Of a DNA stretch of 64,000 bases, positions 17,110-26,213 are shown in pieces; positions within the stretch are counted from its first letter, which is position 1; every line of letters starts with the position of its first letter. The stretch is taken from the NCBI GenBank assembly GCA_002429385.1, contig DIZL01000058.1, positions 183,613 to 247,612 of the forward strand. Direction: 5' to 3'. The position numbers were made by a program, and so were the translations under genes. The stretch comes from Prolixibacteraceae bacterium UBA6029. Its GTDB lineage: Bacteria; Bacteroidota; Bacteroidia; Bacteroidales; Prolixibacteraceae. The notes beneath the pieces are model-generated. The model searched no databases. It saw only the letters and a list, made by a program, of their open reading frames with translations, and was not told the DNA's origin.

Positions 17110-17847
17110 AATGCGGGTGTATTCTACATTTTATCTGAATATTTATCTTAACCCCATAAGATTTCCCAAAAGGAATGTTTCTGTTTTTATGTCTTCTGTC
17201 CTACAAAAGACCAGCAATAGGCTAAATTAGTTAGAATCAAATCCGTATCACTTCCGATTGCTGATGGAAATTCAAAATCAGCTATAAATTGCACCTCGTT
17301 TGAAAGCTTCAATGACCCACCCCAATGTCTCTTCGGAAAAAGTAATGAAAGCAACCTGTATCCGTTTGCCTTAATCGATATAAAGCACTGCTAAACCATC
17401 TTGTAAATTTACATGGTTACCGTTAGTTTTGAATATCTATTTTGTAAGTCAACATACAGAAACCTTACAGAAACCATACAGAAAACATACATAAACTAAA
17501 GACCGTTACTAGCCCCTTCCCTGGCCCTTCTCGGTTCGGGTTGATTTCAAACCTCGGGTTATGGCCTTCGCGAGTCGTATCGTTCGTAAAAATTCTCAGG
17601 ATTCAAAACCTTCGCATGATGATGGTGAATTGAGGTAAATAGAATTGCCTCACTTCATGTCTTTAAGGAAACGTATGAGCAGGGACAAAAGAGATGCATT
17701 TTTTTTTATGTATTCTATCAACCTTTTATTCCTGATGGAAAAGGAAATTTATGTGTATTCAGCTTTTTGGTATTTTGTACCAGGAAAAATGTTTCCAGAG
17801 TAATCTTCCAAATGAGTTTGGAATAATATGACTCCCTATTATTTGTA
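17110..17847. other. Non-coding interval of about 740 bp
   Basis: No convincing gene on either strand. A short run of ACATACAGAA / ACCTTACAGAA / ACCATACAGAA words at about 17451-17495 is the only repetitive element. An A/T-rich stretch (17698-17770) precedes the next promoter. Confidence 0.6.
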
Positions 17848-17855
17848 TATCTTTG
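17848..17855 (+). promoter_or_regulatory. -7 element upstream of the propeller-phosphoesterase gene
   Basis: TATCTTTG matches TAnnTTTG. It overlaps a TTG at 17853 that would extend the gene, so translation most likely begins at ATG 17880. Confidence 0.5.
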
Positions 17856-17879
17856 GGCAAGTATGTAAATCAATCATCC

Positions 17880-20564
17880 ATGAAAAATTGTCTTTTTTTA
17901 TCTCTGATACTGGCTTCCTTATTTCAAGTAAATCAGGCCGTTTCACAATCGAACAAAGCATTACCCCTTCAACAGAATTACCTCAGTTCCTATGAAAAGA
18001 ACACACTTGCAAGCAATAACCTGCCTGTTTTGATGCCCTATAACCGTTGGATTGATCCTGCCGGCGAGCAGCTTTATTTTGGCGACAAGGATATTGAAAA
18101 TCATGCCCTCGATTGTTCCGTTTCACCCGATGGGAAATGGGTAGCTGTTGAGGGGCGTTATTCGGTAGTAATCATTGATCCCGTGAGCAGGAAGATCGTC
18201 AACCGTTTTCTGCTAAAGAGTCATTTTGCAACCGGAAACGTGATGAATACCTTTTCGGGAATCAAATGGCGTAAAAGTGGTAAAGATTATGAAATTTACT
18301 GGAGCGCTTCGGGGGCTGAAGGCAAATCGTATGTTTTTCAGGGTGCCTGGAACGGAAAGAAAATTTCGGTCCTGGATACCTTCACTTTTGATGCTGTCAA
18401 ACCTGCTTCATCAGCTTTGCCAAATGAACTGCTGGTGGTTGAGGAATCGCACGTGCTCGTAATGTACGTTGTATTAAACGGGAATAATACCCTTGAAAAG
18501 CTGGATGTGAAAAGCGGTAAGACAATCTGGTCGAAACCGACAGGGGTTGCACCATTCGGGCTTACTGCTGCCAACAGCAAAATGTATGTCACCAACTGGG
18601 CAGGTTCAGTTCCTGATAAGGGAGATGTGGATGTAGCCGGTATTCCCTGGGGAAGCGCCAAAGTTGATCCCAAGACTGGAGCTACGCGTGAGGGGAGTGT
18701 TTCGGTTTTTAATCCCGCTACGGGTGAACATCTGAAAGACATTGTTGTCGGATTGCATCCCAACGATATTATCGCAAGCCCTGACGGGAAATTTGTATAC
18801 CTGGCCAATGCGAACAGCGATAGGGTTTCGGTGATTAATACAGAAATAGACCGGGTGGATGAACAGATTTCAGTTCGGTTATCGCAGGAGAAAAATACTT
18901 ATTTTGGGGATTCTCCCAATGGATTGGGAATCACAAGCGATGGGAAAACACTTTATGTAGCCAACGGAATGGATAACGCCCTGGCAGTAGTGAAGCTTGG
19001 AAAGACTGCTGCATCGGCTTCTGCTGAAGAAGTAAGCAAGGTTACCGGGTTTATTCCAACAGGGGCTTATCCCGGCAGTGTTGCTGTTTATCATGACAGT
19101 CTGTTGTTTGTGGCCAATATTGAAGCTGAAGGAGCCCGTATTCAGACGGTTTCAGAAGCAACTGGCAAACCTTCCTATACGGCACACCGCATGATGGCTT
19201 CGGTTTCGGTGATTCCGGTTCCCAATAATAAGCAACTGAAAGCCTTTACGCAGAAAGTGGAAAAGATCAACCAGATATTCAGGTTGGCTGTGACTGAACG
19301 GATGCCCCGGAATAATACAGAACCTGTTCCTGTTCCGGCAAGGATAGGTGAAACCTCGGTGTTTAAACATGTTCTTTACATTATCAAGGAGAACAGGACC
19401 TATGATCAGGTGCTTGGTGATAAGCGTTCGGGTGACGGAGATTCGAGCCTTTGCATCTTCGGGAAAAAAGTCACCCCCAATATGCATAAGCTTTGTGATG
19501 AATTTCAACTGATGGATAACTATTATGCTTCGGGAAAGAGTTCTGCTGAGGGCCATCAATGGACCGATATGGCCATGGTTACTGATTATGTCGAGAAAAA
19601 TGTACGGGCCTGGTTCAGGAGTTATCCTCATGTTCAGGAGGATGCACTGGTATATGCGCCAACGGGTTTTATCTGGGGAAATGCATTGAATCATGGAAAG
19701 AATGTACGCATTTATGGGGAGGCCTGTGTGCCTGTATATGATAAAACGTATACCTGGACTTCCATCTACGAAGGATTTAAGAAAGGGGAGCCTTTCCATT
19801 TTGTCAATCATACGACCATTAAACCTGTTGAGCAGATCCTGAGTTCCAAATATCCGGGATACGACAATCATCTGATTCCGGATGTACTGCGGGCCAAGAC
19901 CTTTATCGAAGAACTTAACGGATACGAGAAACTGGAGGGAGACCAGTTGCCCGAACTGATGGTGATGGCCCTTCCGAACGATCATACCGGGGGAACACGT
20001 CCCGGGCTTCCGACTCCACGGGCCATGGTGGCCGATAATGATGTAGCGCTGGGACAAATCATTGAGGCCCTCAGCAAGAGCCGTTTCTGGAAAAACACCG
20101 TGATTTTTATTACTGAAGATGATTCGCAGGACGGATGGGATCACGTTTCGGCTTACCGTACGGTTGGCATGGTAGTGAGTCCTTATTCGAAGCTGAAAAA
20201 GACTGTTCATACCAATTACAACCAGGTTTCGGTGGTACGCACCATCGAACAGATTCTTGGTATTCCGCCTATGAATATCAGCGATGCAACCGCTATGCCT
20301 ATGTTCGATTGTTTCTCGGCCACTCCTGATTTAACATCCTATCATTCGGTACCAAACCAGATACCATTGGATGAGATGAATAAAGACCTGTCGCAACTGA
20401 AAGGCACGGCACTCCATTATGCCAGAAAAAGCATGGAGTCTCAGTTTGATCACATCGATGCGGGTAATGACGAACTCTTTAACCGGATCATCTGGTATGC
20501 CATGAAGGGAAAAGAGCAATTCCCGAACCTATACAGCGGGAAAGATGAGGATGAGAAAAAATAA
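17880..20564 (+). CDS. Secreted YncE-like beta-propeller fused to a phosphoesterase
   Basis: The 894-residue product (ATG 17880) has a signal peptide (MKNCLFLSLILASLFQVNQA). Residues ~70-470 are beta-propeller blades with repeated P-D-G-K-x-V/L-Y-x-A-N motifs (SPDGKFVYLANANSDRVSVI; TSDGKTLYVANGMDNALAVV). Residues ~490-830 form a phosphoesterase domain of the alkaline-phosphatase superfamily (PF04185-like): V-L-Y-I-I-K-E-N-R-T-Y-D-Q, S-A-E-G-H-Q-W and I-T-E-D-D-S-Q-D-G-W-D-H-V. It should act in the periplasm or outside the cell, likely on phosphodiester or phospholipid substrates; the substrate is not evident. Single gene. Confidence 0.88.
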   Translation: MKNCLFLSLILASLFQVNQAVSQSNKALPLQQNYLSSYEKNTLASNNLPVLMPYNRWIDPAGEQLYFGDKDIENHALDCSVSPDGKWVAVEGRYSVVIIDPVSRKIVNRFLLKSHFATGNVMNTFSGIKWRKSGKDYEIYWSASGAEGKSYVFQGAWNGKKISVLDTFTFDAVKPASSALPNELLVVEESHVLVMYVVLNGNNTLEKLDVKSGKTIWSKPTGVAPFGLTAANSKMYVTNWAGSVPDKGDVDVAGIPWGSAKVDPKTGATREGSVSVFNPATGEHLKDIVVGLHPNDIIASPDGKFVYLANANSDRVSVINTEIDRVDEQISVRLSQEKNTYFGDSPNGLGITSDGKTLYVANGMDNALAVVKLGKTAASASAEEVSKVTGFIPTGAYPGSVAVYHDSLLFVANIEAEGARIQTVSEATGKPSYTAHRMMASVSVIPVPNNKQLKAFTQKVEKINQIFRLAVTERMPRNNTEPVPVPARIGETSVFKHVLYIIKENRTYDQVLGDKRSGDGDSSLCIFGKKVTPNMHKLCDEFQLMDNYYASGKSSAEGHQWTDMAMVTDYVEKNVRAWFRSYPHVQEDALVYAPTGFIWGNALNHGKNVRIYGEACVPVYDKTYTWTSIYEGFKKGEPFHFVNHTTIKPVEQILSSKYPGYDNHLIPDVLRAKTFIEELNGYEKLEGDQLPELMVMALPNDHTGGTRPGLPTPRAMVADNDVALGQIIEALSKSRFWKNTVIFITEDDSQDGWDHVSAYRTVGMVVSPYSKLKKTVHTNYNQVSVVRTIEQILGIPPMNISDATAMPMFDCFSATPDLTSYHSVPNQIPLDEMNKDLSQLKGTALHYARKSMESQFDHIDAGNDELFNRIIWYAMKGKEQFPNLYSGKDEDEKK

Positions 20565-20603
20565 GGGGAAATAACAGAACATCTCCAGTTGTGTAATCGA
20601 AGC

Positions 20604-20700
20604 GTCATGCCGTCCCGATGGCTATCGGGATTGGTTCAGGATTCCCTCAAATAAGCAGGAGGTGCCGAAACAATCCCGATAGCCATCGGGACGGCATGAC
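20604..20700. repeat. Long perfect inverted repeat with REP-like arms
   Basis: Two 30-bp arms (20604-20633 and 20671-20700) are perfect reverse complements around a 37-bp loop. Each arm contains CCCGATGGCTATCGGG, itself nearly palindromic. It could act as a terminator for the upstream gene or be a small REP/MITE-type element. Confidence 0.85.
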
Positions 20701-21031
20701 GGATTATAGACTGTTTTTGTAATTTCGATGAACGAGGTAGGTTTATCTGAATGACTGAAAGGTAACTGCAGACAATACGAATCTTACCGGGGGAAATTGT
20801 TAATTTTTAAATAATTAGTATATTTAATCAGGAATCGTTAGAACAAAAATCACTCCGTTTTAAAAGGGTCAAAATTGATCACATTAAATCTAAATAGGGC
20901 GAATTCGCCACAATAAAGATATACTTGAGTTGAAAGATAATTTAAACTCCTCGAATTCGATGGGATTAATAAATAAAGAGATCAGCATACTGTTGATTTG
21001 AGTTTAATCATTGATAATTAAACGACAGAAT
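20701..21031. other. A/T-rich non-coding interval
   Basis: Sits between the inverted repeat and the KilA-N gene. No ORF and no clear promoter match were found. Confidence 0.5.
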
Positions 21032-21793
21032 ATGACAAAACAGGTTATACATGTCAACAATGCGGAAATATCTCTGATTTCGCATGGACAGGATGATTAT
21101 ATTTCGCTTACCGACATGGCTCACAGCCAAATGGGAGAACACATTATAATAAAATGGTTAAGCCTCAAGAACACGATTGAATATATTGGCGAATGGGAAT
21201 TACTATTCAATCCAGGTTTTAATTATACCGATTTCGGTACAATTAGAAATACGGCTGGAAGCAATAACTTTGTGTTGTCGGTAAAACAATGGATAGAACG
21301 AACCCATGCCATTGGTATAACGGCGAAAGCCGGAAGATACGGAGGCACATATGCTCACAAAGATATTGCCTTTCATTTCGGCATGTGGATCAGTCCTCGT
21401 TTCCAGTTGCTTATGGTCAAAGAATATCAGCGGTTGCAAGAAGAGAAACAAAAATACCTCGGTTGGTCGGCCAAACGAGAATTATCGAAAATAAATTACC
21501 ATATACATACTGATGCCATTAAGCAGAACCTCATTCCGGCAGAACTTACGCCACAACAGATAAGCCATGTGTATACCAATGAGGCGGATGTGTTAAATGT
21601 CGCCCTATTTGGGGTTACAGCCAAACAATGGCGGGATGCCAAGCCTGATTTGAAAGGCAATATACGCGACTATGCCAACATTAACGAACTCATTTGCCTG
21701 TCGAATATGGAAAACCTGAATGCAGTTTTCATCAATGAAAACATGTTGCAAAGTGAACGATTGGTTAAACTCAACCAAATTGCCATTCAGTAA
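21032..21793 (+). CDS. KilA-N domain protein
   Basis: From ATG 21032 the product has 253 residues. The N-terminal half has the KilA-N pattern: D-D-Y-I-S-L-T-D-M-A, W-L-S-L-K-N-T-I-E-Y-I-G-E-W-E, then R-Y-G-G-T-Y-A-H-K-D-I-A-F-H-F-G-M-W-I-S-P. The second half resembles the C-terminal region of Bacteroidetes KilA-N proteins. KilA-N is a phage and virus DNA-binding domain, so this is likely a mobile-element remnant or regulator. The stop at 21791-21793 is followed at once by an in-frame ATG and 13 more codons. A TTG at 21011 would add seven residues and is less likely. Confidence 0.85.
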   Translation: MTKQVIHVNNAEISLISHGQDDYISLTDMAHSQMGEHIIIKWLSLKNTIEYIGEWELLFNPGFNYTDFGTIRNTAGSNNFVLSVKQWIERTHAIGITAKAGRYGGTYAHKDIAFHFGMWISPRFQLLMVKEYQRLQEEKQKYLGWSAKRELSKINYHIHTDAIKQNLIPAELTPQQISHVYTNEADVLNVALFGVTAKQWRDAKPDLKGNIRDYANINELICLSNMENLNAVFINENMLQSERLVKLNQIAIQ

Positions 21794-21840
21794 ATGAAAG
21801 TGTTACAGGAGGTGGAAAAACGGAAATTATTAAAATAAAC

Positions 21841-21967
21841 TGTCAGCACAGGATTTAATGATTACAGGATGGGCAGGATTAAAAAAAAATGTCTGAACAG
21901 GATTTAGTGATTACAGGATGGTCAGGATTAAAATAAATGTCTGAACATGATTGGATTGATTACAAAG
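21841..21967 (+). repeat. ~48-bp imperfect tandem repeat
   Basis: Units at 21841-21889 and 21890-21937 share TGTCNGNACAGGATTTA, GTGATTACAGGATG and GTCAGGATTAAAA; a degenerate third unit begins at 21938. Similar CAGGATTTA...ACAGGATG repeats are frequent between Bacteroidetes genes. Confidence 0.75.
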
Positions 21968-22033
21968 TCTTAATCTTTGGAGAGAAATTGATTGGAAAAT
22001 ACCTTGAAAGATAATTTTAATAAAAATTGAGTC

Positions 22034-22243
22034 ATGAGTATTCAGAATAATAAAATTGAAAGAGCATTGGTTCGTAAGGAAATAATAGAGAGTCAAGGTT
22101 GGAACGAGGTCAAAATGAATAAATTAAATCGGTTCATTTTATCCGAATCAGAAAAACAGTCTCCGGAAAGAAAGTTAAGAAATGAACTTCTCTCCATAAA
22201 ATATCAAATGCAGGATGATATTGAAAAGGGTCATAATCTTTAG
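22034..22243 (+). CDS. Small hypothetical protein
   Basis: A 69-residue charged protein (MSIQNNKIERALVRKEIIES), predicted helical, with a C-terminal S-I-K-Y-Q-M-Q-D-D-I-E. No family recognised. It ends eight bases before the GH9 gene, so the two could share a transcript, though a functional link is not apparent. Confidence 0.5.
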   Translation: MSIQNNKIERALVRKEIIESQGWNEVKMNKLNRFILSESEKQSPERKLRNELLSIKYQMQDDIEKGHNL

Positions 22244-22251
22244 AGTCTGAT

Positions 22252-24660
22252 ATGAGTATCCAAATCCACCAACCATTCAAAGTGTCTGTTGTCCTGCTGA
22301 TACTGGTAACTTTATTTATCCCTGTAGTCTATGCCCAGGACGCTGCTTTTCTTAAACAGCTGGAACAAAGCCGGTATTTGAAACAGGTGATGAAGGTTGA
22401 CCCAACCGATGCAGGATTGACCAGATGGACACAAAAGAAGGTGGAACGATCGAGGAGTTTGCCGCTGGCAGGGGATTTTAATGCTTTAAAAACCACTGGC
22501 CCCGGCAGCATTGAAATTGACCATCACCTGACACGATCAAATCAAGGAAGTATACTGCTTAAGACACCTGCATCGCTTCCTGTGAAAAATCCCACCAATC
22601 GCAGTTACGCTTTTGCTGAAATAATAAGGCCTTTACAAGGCGAAGATTTAAGGGGGTACAATCGTTTTTCAGTTTGGGTATATGCAGATGTGCCCGGTTT
22701 TTATTCAGTTTTTGTGGGTTGCACCCTGTATAATGGCGGGAAACATGTTATGCCAGCACCGGGAAGATTTGAAGGGCAACACTTTGTAACGGTATATCCC
22801 AATAGCTGGCAGCAGATTATCTGGGAAATGCCTGACCTGTATCGTGATTCTGTAAAGGGCTTTTCGGTCAGCATCATGCTGGGCGGTTCTCCAATGGGAG
22901 CCAGTGACAGCATGAAATTATATGTGGATGACATGCGAATTGAGCAGGTTGAGGCCGAAAACAGCAGAGGCTTTAACTTACGGGAAAATGCTATCGCGTA
23001 TTGCCATAGCGGCTATCGGTTGGGGTCTGTTAAACAGGCTTTGGTGCAAAACAGTCCGGATCACCATTTTCAACTCCTGAATGCTAAAAATGAGACCGTA
23101 TTCAAGGGAGAGGGCATAAAGTCAGAGAATGGTTTTATACAGTTTGATTTCAGTAATTTTAATACTCCGGGATATTATACCCTTCAAACAGGCAACCGGA
23201 CCACCAGACCTTTTGCCATAGGGGATGAGGCCTGGCTGGCTACGGCATGGAGGACGCTAAACTTTTTCTTTGCAGAAAGATGCGGTTATGATCAGCCTGG
23301 GATCCATCAGGTTTGTCACCAGGATGTGATATGTGTTCACCCGGATGGTCGCCGAATTAATGTGAACGGGGGCTGGCATGATGCTGCAGACCTTACCCAG
23401 GGGGTGGGCAATACGGCCCGTGGTGGGATGGCCATGCTGGAGCTGGCCAAAGCAGTGGAGAACAAAAACAAAGAATTGTATGAACGTTTGCTGGAAGAAG
23501 CAAGGTGGGGCTTAGATTGGACCCTGAAAACACGCTTTGGCGATGGCTATCGCGATGGCGGGATGATAATAGGTATCTGGACCGATAATATTACCGGGAC
23601 CAAAGATGATATGGAAACGAAGGCTTCCAATAATCCAATGGATAATTTTATTGCAGCATCATACTGTGCCATGGCTGTTCCATTTTACAAGAATGATGAT
23701 CCAGTATTTGCTCGCTGGTGTAAAAACAGTGCCATTGAAGATTTTAAGTTTGCCAATGAACTATTGGACACTACTAAAACCAAAAAGAACGAAGTGGAAT
23801 TGTATTCACAGGCCATGGTTACCTCTATGTATCTTTACCGGCTCACCCGGGAACAATCGTATCTTGATTGGGGGGCACAATATGCCCAGCTGGTAATGGA
23901 ATGCCAGCAAATGGAAAGACGCACCGATTGGTGTGTACCCTTACATGGCTTTTTTTACGAAACCCGTGAAAAGAAACGCATACTGGAATTTTTTCACCGC
24001 AGCAACGAAGAACTCATGGTACAGGGACTAAGCATGTTGCTTACCGATGCGCCCAAACATGACAGAGCGCCGGAATGGAAAGCATCCTGCAGGGCTTATG
24101 CCGATTATCTGCTTGACATTTCAAAAATGATCCCTTCCTACGGAATACTCCCGGCAGCAGTGTATGAATTGAACAATGCAGAATTTTCGGGTATATATCA
24201 TGAAGGGGATAAAGTGGGCATGCCCACGATGGAAGAATACAATGCCCAGGTGAAAAATGGCATTCCGCTATCGGCAAATTTTTACCTGCGACGCTTTCCT
24301 GTGGCTTACCAGTTTCGCGGTTTTCATGCCGTACTGATGGGAAAGGCAAAAGCGGCCTTTATACTTTCGGGTTTACTACATGATCCGGAATTAAAAAACA
24401 TTGGTACCCGTCAACTGGAATACATTGTTGGCTACAATCCATTTGCCATGAGTACTATTTATGGAGATGGATACGATTATCCTCCATTATATGGGGCTTA
24501 TGCTGGTGATGTGGTAGGGGCAGTTCCAGTTGGTATAGAAACTTTTGAAAATGACGATGAACCCTATATGCCCATGCAGGTCAATGCAACTTATAAGGAA
24601 ATATGGGCACATACCACCGAAAGTACCATGTGGTTATTGGCCAGGTTGTTTGACGAATAG
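22252..24660 (+). CDS. Secreted glycoside hydrolase family 9 (endoglucanase type)
   Basis: The 802-residue product has a signal peptide ending near V-V-Y-A-Q-D. Residues ~40-230 form a beta-sandwich region that could bind carbohydrate; ~235-325 match the Ig-like N-terminal cellulase domain; ~330-800 are the GH9 alpha/alpha barrel. The nucleophile-assisting motif G-G-W-H-D-A-A-D is present (GGWYDAGD in most members), and the region near the C-terminus (V-N-A-T-Y-K-E-I-W) is where the catalytic acid Glu is expected. GH9 enzymes cut beta-1,4-glucans. There is no dockerin or sorting domain, and no SusCD pair is nearby. Confidence 0.87.
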   Translation: MSIQIHQPFKVSVVLLILVTLFIPVVYAQDAAFLKQLEQSRYLKQVMKVDPTDAGLTRWTQKKVERSRSLPLAGDFNALKTTGPGSIEIDHHLTRSNQGSILLKTPASLPVKNPTNRSYAFAEIIRPLQGEDLRGYNRFSVWVYADVPGFYSVFVGCTLYNGGKHVMPAPGRFEGQHFVTVYPNSWQQIIWEMPDLYRDSVKGFSVSIMLGGSPMGASDSMKLYVDDMRIEQVEAENSRGFNLRENAIAYCHSGYRLGSVKQALVQNSPDHHFQLLNAKNETVFKGEGIKSENGFIQFDFSNFNTPGYYTLQTGNRTTRPFAIGDEAWLATAWRTLNFFFAERCGYDQPGIHQVCHQDVICVHPDGRRINVNGGWHDAADLTQGVGNTARGGMAMLELAKAVENKNKELYERLLEEARWGLDWTLKTRFGDGYRDGGMIIGIWTDNITGTKDDMETKASNNPMDNFIAASYCAMAVPFYKNDDPVFARWCKNSAIEDFKFANELLDTTKTKKNEVELYSQAMVTSMYLYRLTREQSYLDWGAQYAQLVMECQQMERRTDWCVPLHGFFYETREKKRILEFFHRSNEELMVQGLSMLLTDAPKHDRAPEWKASCRAYADYLLDISKMIPSYGILPAAVYELNNAEFSGIYHEGDKVGMPTMEEYNAQVKNGIPLSANFYLRRFPVAYQFRGFHAVLMGKAKAAFILSGLLHDPELKNIGTRQLEYIVGYNPFAMSTIYGDGYDYPPLYGAYAGDVVGAVPVGIETFENDDEPYMPMQVNATYKEIWAHTTESTMWLLARLFDE

Positions 24661-24899
24661 GGAAATGAAACAAGGGTTGTAATGGTTGTCCTATTCATTG
24701 GATACATTAAAGCTGTGATAAATAACAGAGAAAAATCAGTCAAAAGTATAGAGAACTCGTCAGAACCTCGTAACTTGGTGATCAGATCTATCGGGTATAA
24801 AATCTAAAGATGGTATATTTTCATGACCGAATTCATGAAAAGCATAAGGTGACTTTCTTTACATTGGAGCCGGAAATCTTTCCAGTTTAAAACAGAATT

Positions 24900-26168
24900 A
24901 TGAGACTGATTCTCCAGAATATTAAGGAACTTGTTCAAGTTGATCCCAAAAGCAGGTTATGGGTTGCCGGGAAATCGATGGCCGAGGTTCAAACCCTGAA
25001 GAATGCATTCCTGATTATTCAGGATGAGCAGATTAAAGACTATGGCCTGATGGAAAACCTCAGTCAGGCTGAATATGAGACGGACGATGTCATGATGGAA
25101 ATTGACTGTTCGGGGAAGATGGTTTTTCCCAGTTACTGCGATTCGCACACCCACCTGGTCTTTGCTGCCACCCGTGAGCATGAGTTTGTCGATCGTCTGA
25201 AAGGGCTGACCTATGAAGAAATGGCCCTGAACGGTGGGGGTATCCTGAATTCGGCTATTCTCTTACAGGAAATGGCGGAGGATGATTTGTTTGATCAGGC
25301 GATGGGAAGGCTGGAAGAAATTGCCATGCTGGGCACCGGGGCTGTCGAAATAAAAAGCGGTTACGGACTGACCACGGAATCGGAATTGAAGATGCTAAGA
25401 GTGATCCGACGCATGAAGCAACATTCGCCACTGATGATTAAATCAACTTTCCTGGCTCATGCCTTTCCATTGAAATACAGGAATAAGCGTAAAGAGTATA
25501 TGAGTTTGCTGATCGATGAGATGCTGCCATTGATTGCCGCTGACGAGCTGGCTGATTATGTGGATGTGTTTTGTGATCGCGGATTTTTCACCATGGAGGA
25601 AACCGAACATATCCTGAAGGCAGGCATCAGGCTGGGAATGCTGGGGAAAGTGCATGCTAACGAACTGGCCAATTCAGGAGGTGTCCAGGTAGGTATTAAA
25701 TACAATACGGTGTCTGTGGATCATTTGGAATATGTTGAAGACGAAGAAATATCGGCCTTGCTGGGAAGCGAAACTATGCCGACCGTTTTGCCGGGTGCAG
25801 CATTTTTCCTGGATTTGAAACTAGCCCCTGTACGAAGGATGATTGATGCCGGATTACCCATAGCCCTGGCATCCGATTATAATCCGGGTACATCGCCTTC
25901 GGGAAATATGAATTTTATTCAGACGCTTGGCTGTTTGAAATACGGGATGACTCCTGAGGAAACCATACATGCCACCACCATCAATTCAGCTTATGCCATG
26001 GGTATCAGCAAAAGCTATGGTAGTATTGCCCGCGGGAAAGTGGCCAACCTGTTTATCACCAAAGAAATATCATCGTATGCCGTTATTCCGTATTCGTTTG
26101 GTACAAACCTGATTGAAACGATCATCCTCAATGGAGAGATTCAAGGAGTTGCGGATTTCGAGCTTTGA
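24900..26168 (+). CDS. hutI: Imidazolonepropionase (histidine degradation)
   Basis: The 422-residue amidohydrolase has the metal-binding D-S-H-T-H motif (H83, H85), K-S-G-Y-G-L (substrate loop), H-A-N-E-L and the A-S-D-Y-N-P-G-T-S-P-S-G-N-M motif typical of HutI. It opens 4-imidazolone-5-propanoate to N-formimino-L-glutamate in the cytoplasm. It lies 45 bases upstream of ftcD, which uses its product, so the two form an operon. HutH and HutU are not in the window. Confidence 0.95.
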   Translation: MRLILQNIKELVQVDPKSRLWVAGKSMAEVQTLKNAFLIIQDEQIKDYGLMENLSQAEYETDDVMMEIDCSGKMVFPSYCDSHTHLVFAATREHEFVDRLKGLTYEEMALNGGGILNSAILLQEMAEDDLFDQAMGRLEEIAMLGTGAVEIKSGYGLTTESELKMLRVIRRMKQHSPLMIKSTFLAHAFPLKYRNKRKEYMSLLIDEMLPLIAADELADYVDVFCDRGFFTMEETEHILKAGIRLGMLGKVHANELANSGGVQVGIKYNTVSVDHLEYVEDEEISALLGSETMPTVLPGAAFFLDLKLAPVRRMIDAGLPIALASDYNPGTSPSGNMNFIQTLGCLKYGMTPEETIHATTINSAYAMGISKSYGSIARGKVANLFITKEISSYAVIPYSFGTNLIETIILNGEIQGVADFEL

Positions 26169-26213
26169 ACTTGAAACAGATATTAACCAAGAATATACAA
26201 TCTCATACATACT

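Noticed and set aside
19152..20210. A 352-codon minus-strand frame inside the propeller-phosphoesterase gene
   Set aside because: The plus-strand frame has clear family motifs throughout this region; the minus frame has none and is a codon-bias shadow.
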